This document shows positions 6,761 through 10,740 of a stretch of DNA of 10,740 nucleotides, piece by piece. Source of the DNA: Desulfovibrionaceae bacterium (lineage in GTDB: Bacteria; Desulfobacterota; Desulfovibrionia; Desulfovibrionales; Desulfovibrionaceae); contig JAUNSE010000040.1 of assembly GCA_030539415.1 (NCBI GenBank), forward strand, positions 1 through 10,740, given 5' to 3'. A model generated the notes under the pieces. The model worked only from the letters and a program-made list of their open reading frames with translations, did not search any database and was not told the origin of the DNA. How positions within the stretch are numbered: position 1 is the stretch's first letter; every line of letters starts with the position of its first letter. Made by a program: the position numbers and the translations under genes.

Positions 6761-6796
6761 TGACAGAGAAGGAGGGCGCAGATGTCGGCTCTGTCA
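6761..6796 (+). other. Leader hairpin enclosing a strong Shine-Dalgarno
   Basis: TGACAGAG (6761-6768) and CTCTGTCA (6789-6796) form a perfect 8-bp stem around a 20-base loop. The loop carries AAGGAGG (6769-6775) and an ATG (6782-6784). A second hairpin follows at 6807-6829. No T-run follows either. Confidence 0.5.
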
Positions 6797-6805
6797 GTCC
6801 TCTGA
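6782..6805 (+). CDS. Possible 7-codon leader peptide upstream of mucR
   Basis: ATG at 6782 is preceded by AAGGAGG with 6-base spacing, as good a ribosome site as any in the window, and opens a frame encoding MSALSVL before TGA. The start lies in the loop of the hairpin at 6761-6796, so translation would melt that stem. It could be an upstream reading frame that tunes mucR expression, or chance. There is no run of one amino acid as in classical attenuation leaders. Confidence 0.3.
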   Translation: MSALSVL

Positions 6806-6806
6806 C

Positions 6807-6829
6807 CTGTGAATTCACTAGTTTCACAG
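6807..6829 (+). other. Second leader hairpin upstream of mucR
   Basis: CTGTGAA and TTCACAG form a 7-bp stem around TTCACTAGT. It overlaps the perfect palindrome GTGAATTCAC (6809-6818). It follows the tiny reading frame by one base and could be an alternative RNA structure or a DNA operator. Confidence 0.4.
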
Positions 6830-6922
6830 TAAACAAAAGCGGAAGTCCTTTCTAACAAGCTTGACAAGAAGAAAAAAATGTGATCAGAAAGAGCATACAT
6901 CGAAAATTTCCATATTTTTCAC

Positions 6923-6928
6923 GGAGGG
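6923..6928 (+). promoter_or_regulatory. mucR ribosome binding site
   Basis: GGAGGG, 7 bases before the ATG at 6936. It selects this start over an in-frame codon 75 bases upstream, whose extra residues come from AT-rich leader DNA. Confidence 0.8.
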
Positions 6929-6935
6929 AAAAATT

Positions 6936-7325
6936 ATGGCAAACACGGACATCATTCAGCAGGCGTTGGAGATTGCCCGCGCCCAGGCTGGAGTGCGCCC
7001 GATGACCGCTCAGGAAGTGGCGGCCTATGTGAGCGAACTGACCGTGGCGCTTGAGACAGCCATGGCTCCCGAAGAATCCGCCCCCGCGCCGGCCGTGGAT
7101 CCCAAGAACTCCATCGGCGAAACCTATGTGACCTGCCTTGAGTGCGGCAAGAAGTTCAAGGTGATGGGCAACCGTCATCTGAAGACCCACGGCCTCACCG
7201 CCAAGGAATACAAGGCCAAGTGGGGACTCAAGAAGGGCACTTCCCTTGCTGCCAAGTCCCTGGTGCGCCTGCGCCGCAAGAAGATGCAGGACATGCGCCT
7301 GTGGGAGCGCAGGGGCGCGAAGTAG
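6936..7325 (+). CDS. Ros/MucR family zinc-finger transcriptional regulator
   Basis: DNA-binding protein of 129 residues; the family averages about 140. The N-terminal part (1-45) is helical and in known MucR proteins drives oligomerisation. An Ala/Pro linker (44-54) leads to the zinc finger: C67-x2-C70-x10-H81-x3-H85, in CLECGKKFKVMGNRHLKTH. HGLTAKEYKAKWGL (85-98) is the family hallmark. A basic tail (RLRRKKMQDMRLWERRGAK) follows. The finger spacing has 10 residues between the second Cys and first His, where Agrobacterium Ros has 9. MucR proteins of alphaproteobacteria bind AT-rich DNA in an H-NS-like way and often regulate their own gene; the AT island just upstream fits that, by inference. 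It is monocistronic: own leader, own terminator at 7370-7412. Confidence 0.92.
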   Translation: MANTDIIQQALEIARAQAGVRPMTAQEVAAYVSELTVALETAMAPEESAPAPAVDPKNSIGETYVTCLECGKKFKVMGNRHLKTHGLTAKEYKAKWGLKKGTSLAAKSLVRLRRKKMQDMRLWERRGAK

Positions 7326-7369
7326 TCAGAATCTGTCTGGTCCGCAGCCTGCGGCCAAAGTATAGTCGG

Positions 7370-7412
7370 GACGGAGTGACAGGCCGACAAGGCCTGACTC
7401 TCCGTCTTTTTT
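7370..7412 (+). terminator. Intrinsic terminator of mucR
   Basis: A long stem, GACGGAGTGACAGGCC against GGCCTGACTCTCCGTC (14 of 16 paired), with loop GACAA is followed by six T and then CTTTT. It begins 44 bases after the mucR stop. Confidence 0.92.
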
Positions 7413-7583
7413 CTTTTGTGGCGGGCTCGGTGAATCCGCCGTCGCTGTCTGCAGTTCCGGTGCCGGCCCCTCATGTTCGGGACTGCCGCAGGGAAAAGCG
7501 CTCCCGAATGGCGGAAGCGCCAAAGCTCCGCAGGACCCGTCCGGCCGTACTCTGCCGTGTGATGCGTTTAAATTTTTATACAT

Positions 7584-7612
7584 TTTACAAGAGCTGACAA
7601 AACATTTATATG
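7584..7612 (+). promoter_or_regulatory. Candidate sigma-70 promoter
   Basis: TTTACA (7584-7589, 5 of 6) and TATATG (7607-7612, 4 of 6) are 17 bases apart. Transcription from about 7619 would immediately produce two stem-loops (7622-7649, 7652-7679). It may drive a small RNA or a long feoB transcript. Confidence 0.4.
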
Positions 7613-7621
7613 CGAGAAAGA

Positions 7622-7679
7622 TGCAGACGGAGTGCGGACATTGTCTGCAAAACTGCAGTAATTTGGCTCGTAATGCAGT
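7622..7679 (+). ncRNA. Two consecutive stem-loops, possible small RNA or leader element
   Basis: TGCAGAC/GTCTGCA (7-bp stem, 14-base loop, 7622-7649) is followed 2 bases later by ACTGCA/TGCAGT (6-bp stem, 16-base loop, 7652-7679). A candidate promoter ends 10 bases upstream. No intrinsic terminator is clear downstream; a weak ACCGA-ACTC-TCGGT hairpin near 7700-7716 lacks a T-run. Structure seen, function not known. Confidence 0.2.
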
Positions 7680-7839
7680 GCCATTTGTGAGACAGTGCAA
7701 AAAACCGAACTCTCGGTCCGTTACGCGGAAGCAGGTGCTGTGATATTTTGAAATAAATTTATAAGCATTAAAAACAAATAGTTGCAGAAAAAAAGAGAAA
7801 TGTTTGTGATACAGAGGCCAAAAAATTGTACAAGCACTG

Positions 7840-7868
7840 TTGACAATGAAAATGAACTTCAATTACAT
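7840..7868 (+). promoter_or_regulatory. Fur-box-like site overlapping a candidate feoB promoter
   Basis: GACAATGAAAATGAACTTC (7842-7860) matches the 19-bp Fur consensus at 13 positions by hand count. It overlaps a perfect TTGACA (7840-7845), which pairs with a weak -10 TTACAT (7863-7868) at 17-base spacing. Iron-loaded Fur bound here would block transcription of the iron importer downstream, as expected for feoB. The distance to feoB is about 410 bases. Confidence 0.5.
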
Positions 7869-8257
7869 ACGCACTACACGATTACTCCCGCCACATCTCT
7901 GATCTGAAAAAGTCTCAGGTATGCAGGGAGTTTTTGTGTCCAGGACAGGCGCTCAGACCGCACTGCCGCTTCCGGAGCCTTCCGGAGGCAATGGCTGATG
8001 AACTTGTCCGGTCTGCGCCTATCGTGCCGCGGCCGCCACCGGCCCGGACATGGACGCTGGCTGCATATGGGTTTGTGCAGTGTCCGTCGCTGATTGTCTG
8101 TTTTGTGAGGGAAATTCTGCCTTTTGATGCCGTTTCGGCGGCATCTGTATGGAAACTGGCAGAATCGTCTGATGTCTGAAACACGCTTTCTCTCATGAAA
8201 CAGATTTTTATTGGACGGACACGGACATCTCCAAATATTGTGACCGCTTCAGGTTTC

Positions 8258-8271
8258 CCCGCCGGAGCGGG
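8258..8271 (+). other. Small hairpin just before the feoB ribosome site
   Basis: CCCGC and GCGGG pair around CGGA, ending 4 bases before the AAGGAGG of feoB. It might influence ribosome access; weak and possibly chance. Confidence 0.25.
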
Positions 8272-8274
8272 ACT

Positions 8275-8281
8275 AAGGAGG
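8275..8281 (+). promoter_or_regulatory. feoB ribosome binding site
   Basis: AAGGAGG followed by GGGT, 4 bases before the ATG at 8286. It fixes the start and so includes the four-cysteine N-terminus. Confidence 0.8.
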
Positions 8282-8285
8282 GGGT

Positions 8286-10740
8286 ATGGCTAACGAAAAA
8301 AGCTGTTGCTGCTGCCAGAACAGCGAAGCCAAAGAGGACGGTTTCACCGCCCCTGCTGCCACAGAGAAAGACAGGCTTCGCATCGCCCTGGCGGGCAACC
8401 CGAACTGCGGCAAAACGACGCTGTTCAATCACTACACCGGCGCCCGCCAGCACGTGGGCAACTATCCCGGTGTCACCGTTGACAGGAAAGAGGGTGAAAA
8501 GAATGTCAACGGCAAGGATGTCACTCTGGTCGACATTCCGGGCACCTACTCGCTGACCGCCTACTCGATGGAAGAAATCGTTGCCCGCAGCGAGCTTTCC
8601 TTCGGCATGGTTGACGCGGTCATCGACATCGCCGACGCCTCCGCTCTGGAGCGCAACCTGGTCCTGACCGTGCAGATGATGGAAATGGGCATGCCCGTTG
8701 TCCTCGCCTGCAACATGATGGACGAGGCCCGCAAGGCCGGCATCCATATCAACATGGAGAAGCTGAGCCAGAAGATGGGCGTTCCCGCCATGCCTCTGGT
8801 CGCCCGCACCGGCGAAGGCGCTCAGGAAATTCTTGAGAAGGCCCTCGTCATTGCCGAACAGGGCCGCAAGGAACCCCTGCGCCTGTCCTACGGCCGCGAG
8901 ATCGACGCCGCTCTGAAGCCTCTGGAAGAGCGCCTGGCCGCCGAGAAGGTGCTGACCAGCCAGTACCATCCGCACTGGACTGCCGTTAAGCTCCTTGAAG
9001 GCGACAGCGATGTCATCAAGGCCTTCCGCGAGGAGAACGCCCAGCTCTGCGACGAGATCATGGCCGAGTGCGCCAAGACCGCGCAGCTGGTGAAGGACAC
9101 CACCCGCATGAGCTGCGAGTCGGTGATCACCGATGCCCGCTACGGCTACATCCGCGGCCTGCTGAAGGACGTGATTACCCAGGATGCCGGCAAGGACCGT
9201 CTGGCCTTCTCCGACGCCCTTGACAAGGTTCTGACCAACGTCATCCTCGGCCCCATCATCATGCTCGCGGTTCTGTACGCGATCTTCTATGTGTCCATCG
9301 AATACGGCGCCATTCCCCAGGGATGGGTCGAAGGCCTGTTCGAATGGCTGGCCGAAATGGCTGACGGCGCCCTTGAAGACGGCGACCTCAAGTCTCTGAT
9401 TATTGACGGCATTATCGGCGGTGTCGGCGGCGTCATGGGCTTCGTCCCGCTCATCGCACTCATGTTCGTGATGATCGCCTTCATCGAAGACAGCGGCTAC
9501 ATGGCGCGCATCTGCTACATGATGGACCGCATCTTCCGCATGTTCGGTCTGCACGGCGCCTCGGTCATGCCCTACGTCGTTGCCGGCGGCATCGCCGGCG
9601 GCTGCGCCATTCCCGGCGCCATGGCCACCAGAACCCTGCGCAGCCCCAAGGAAAAGCTGGCCACCCTGCTGACCCTGCCCTACATGCCCTGCGGCGCGAA
9701 GGTTCCTGTCTTCCTGCTGCTCATTGCCGCCTTCTTCCCCGAAGATCCCACCACGGCCTTCTTCATCGTGCTGATTGCCGGCTGGATCTGCGCTCTCTTT
9801 GTCTCCCTGCTTCTGCGTCACACCATCATCAAGGGCGAATCCACTCCGTTCGTCATGGAGCTTCCGCCCTACCGCCTGCCCACCCTGTTCGCCGTGCTCT
9901 ACCACATGTGGGAGCGCAGCTGGATGTACATCAAGAAGGCCGGTACCATCATCCTGGCCATCTCGGTCGTCATCTGGTTCGGTCTGGCTTATCCTGAGCT
10001 GGATCCCGAAGTTTCCGGCCCCTACGAGGAAAAGATTGAAGCCCTGACCGCCCAGAAGGACGAGGCTGCCGGACAGGCCGAAGAGCTTGAAAAGCAGATG
10101 GCCGCCCAGGTCGAGGGCATCCAGGCTCACGTGGCCGCTCTGGCCGAAGGCAACGGCGAACTCGGCGCCCTCAAGGCCGAGGCCGACAAGGCTGCCGCCG
10201 AAGCCGCCAAGCTGGAAGAGCAGCTTGCCGCCCTGCCCGAAGAGGACGAGGCTGCCGAAGAGCTCTCCGGCCAGGTCGACGAGGCCAAGGGCAAGGCCAG
10301 CGAGCTTGAGGATCAGGTTCTGGCCAAGGCCGGCGAGATTCTCGCCGCCCAGCCCGACGCCGCTGTTCAGGCTGAAATCGAAGGCTATGTGGCCATGAAG
10401 GCCCAGGCTGCCGAAGCCAAGGAAAAGGCCGAAGCCCTCGAAGGCGAAGCCGGCGACCTGCAGAACGAACTCGACGAGCTCGCTCTGAAGAACTCCTACG
10501 GCGGCCGTATCGGTGTGGCCCTCGAGCCCATCTCCAAGCCCATCGGCTTCAACTGGCAGACCAACATCGCCATCGTGGCCGGTGTGGCCGCCAAGGAAGC
10601 TGTCGTCTCCACCCTCGGCACCGCCTACTCCATGGGCGAAGTGGATCCCGAAGCCGCCGATCCTCTGGCCGAGCGCCTGCAGAAGGACGAAGGCTTCAAC
10701 AAGGCTACCGCCATCTCCCTCATCCTCTTCGTGCTGATGT
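8286..10740 (+). CDS. feoB: Ferrous iron transporter FeoB with coiled-coil insertion, C-terminus cut by window edge
   Basis: Inner-membrane Fe(II) importer with an N-terminal cytoplasmic GTPase domain. 818 residues are visible. GTPase motifs: G1 GNPNCGKT (37-44), G2 around T64 in YPGVTVDRKEG, G3 DIPG (83-86), G4 NMMD (143-146), G5 region ARTGEG (173-178). The helical regulatory domain spans about 200-300. Membrane segments start near 313, with the first Gate region at about 403-480 (EDSGYMAR, GGCAIPGAMATRTL, PYMPCGAKVPVF) and the second at GVAAKEAVVSTLGT (766-779). Oddities: CCCC at residues 7-10; GGCAIPG where most FeoB have GCNVPA (Cys440 kept, Asn replaced); and an Ala/Glu/Lys-rich coiled coil at about 576-736, where typical FeoB has only a short loop. 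By E. coli FeoB topology that loop would be periplasmic. No feoA lies upstream; a Fur-like site is at 7842-7860. Transporter identity is secure. Confidence 0.96.
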   Translation, partial: MANEKSCCCCQNSEAKEDGFTAPAATEKDRLRIALAGNPNCGKTTLFNHYTGARQHVGNYPGVTVDRKEGEKNVNGKDVTLVDIPGTYSLTAYSMEEIVARSELSFGMVDAVIDIADASALERNLVLTVQMMEMGMPVVLACNMMDEARKAGIHINMEKLSQKMGVPAMPLVARTGEGAQEILEKALVIAEQGRKEPLRLSYGREIDAALKPLEERLAAEKVLTSQYHPHWTAVKLLEGDSDVIKAFREENAQLCDEIMAECAKTAQLVKDTTRMSCESVITDARYGYIRGLLKDVITQDAGKDRLAFSDALDKVLTNVILGPIIMLAVLYAIFYVSIEYGAIPQGWVEGLFEWLAEMADGALEDGDLKSLIIDGIIGGVGGVMGFVPLIALMFVMIAFIEDSGYMARICYMMDRIFRMFGLHGASVMPYVVAGGIAGGCAIPGAMATRTLRSPKEKLATLLTLPYMPCGAKVPVFLLLIAAFFPEDPTTAFFIVLIAGWICALFVSLLLRHTIIKGESTPFVMELPPYRLPTLFAVLYHMWERSWMYIKKAGTIILAISVVIWFGLAYPELDPEVSGPYEEKIEALTAQKDEAAGQAEELEKQMAAQVEGIQAHVAALAEGNGELGALKAEADKAAAEAAKLEEQLAALPEEDEAAEELSGQVDEAKGKASELEDQVLAKAGEILAAQPDAAVQAEIEGYVAMKAQAAEAKEKAEALEGEAGDLQNELDELALKNSYGGRIGVALEPISKPIGFNWQTNIAIVAGVAAKEAVVSTLGTAYSMGEVDPEAADPLAERLQKDEGFNKATAISLILFVLM

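Larger units (their letters stand above)
7413..8285. other. Long stretch between mucR and feoB without a convincing gene
   Basis: About 870 bases. Frames at 7934-8179 (plus) and 7326-7862 (minus) lack ribosome sites and recognisable motifs. No feoA-like sequence is seen in any frame I examined. The left half (7560-7870) is AT-rich and holds two candidate promoters and a Fur-box-like site. The right half (7870-8285) is GC-richer and would be the feoB leader. A 7-bp hairpin GATGCCG/CGGCATC lies at 8126-8145. Confidence 0.6.

Noticed and set aside
6809..6829. CRP-like site TGTGA...TCACA in the mucR leader
   Set aside because: Half-sites are 11 bases apart instead of the 6 needed for CRP/FNR-type binding; better read as an RNA hairpin or the small palindrome GTGAATTCAC.
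7494..7519. Minus-strand terminator-like hairpin (GCGCT...AGCGC then TTTT)
   Set aside because: Stem is interrupted, only four T follow, and there is no minus-strand gene for it to serve.
7326..7862. 178-codon minus-strand frame between mucR and feoB
   Set aside because: Runs antisense through the mucR terminator and changes composition abruptly; no motif and no ribosome site.
7934..8179. 81-codon plus-strand frame in the feoB leader, considered as feoA
   Set aside because: No ribosome site and none of the Gly/Leu pattern of the FeoA SH3 fold; Pro/Arg/Ala-rich as expected of a random GC-rich frame.
8195..8293. 32-codon frame overlapping the feoB start codon
   Set aside because: No Shine-Dalgarno before its ATG; the end overlaps feoB by chance of the GGGTATGGCTAA sequence.
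8208..10130. 640-codon open frame on the minus strand across feoB
   Set aside because: Pure shadow of the GC-rich feoB frame; His/Asp/Gly/Gln-rich, no ribosome site, no recognisable domain, whereas the plus strand gives a complete set of FeoB motifs.

Overview
The window is high-GC bacterial DNA, probably from a sulfate- or sulfite-reducing member of the Desulfovibrionaceae (Desulfovibrio, Bilophila or a relative). This rests on SelA, a small Ros/MucR zinc-finger regulator of the type I associate with that family, a large FeoB, and GC-rich codon use. The assignment is an inference; no rRNA or other phylogenetic marker is present.

Left part, minus strand (1-4071): a compact run of three genes read right to left. 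folC (folate polyglutamylation) is followed by selA (selenocysteine synthesis on tRNA-Sec), then by an M18 zinc aminopeptidase cut by the left window edge. folC and selA are 7 bases apart and selA and the peptidase 25 bases apart, so they are probably co-transcribed although their functions are unrelated.

Middle part (4196-6230): a plus-strand tRNA-Arg(UCU) with its own promoter and terminator points at a minus-strand pair. That pair is a free-standing B3/B4-domain protein followed by an EamA/DMT-type permease, with a strong intrinsic terminator between them. The tRNA terminator's T-run overlaps the permease stop codon.

Right part (6230-10740): an extremely AT-rich intergenic island (about 10% GC over 240 bp) with several palindromes lies upstream of a Ros/MucR regulator gene. 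The mucR leader holds a hairpin enclosing a strong Shine-Dalgarno and a 7-codon reading frame. mucR ends in a good intrinsic terminator. An 870-base stretch without a convincing gene follows; it holds a Fur-box-like site overlapping a TTGACA hexamer, a second candidate promoter followed by two stem-loops, and a long apparent leader. It ends at feoB, the ferrous iron transporter, cut by the right window edge. This FeoB has a four-cysteine N-terminus and a coiled coil of roughly 160 residues inserted between its core membrane segments. No feoA is seen upstream.

I found no CRISPR array, insertion sequence, integrase or clearly new multi-gene system. The most unusual items are the coiled-coil FeoB, the AT island beside an H-NS-like regulator, and the mucR leader hairpin with its tiny reading frame.
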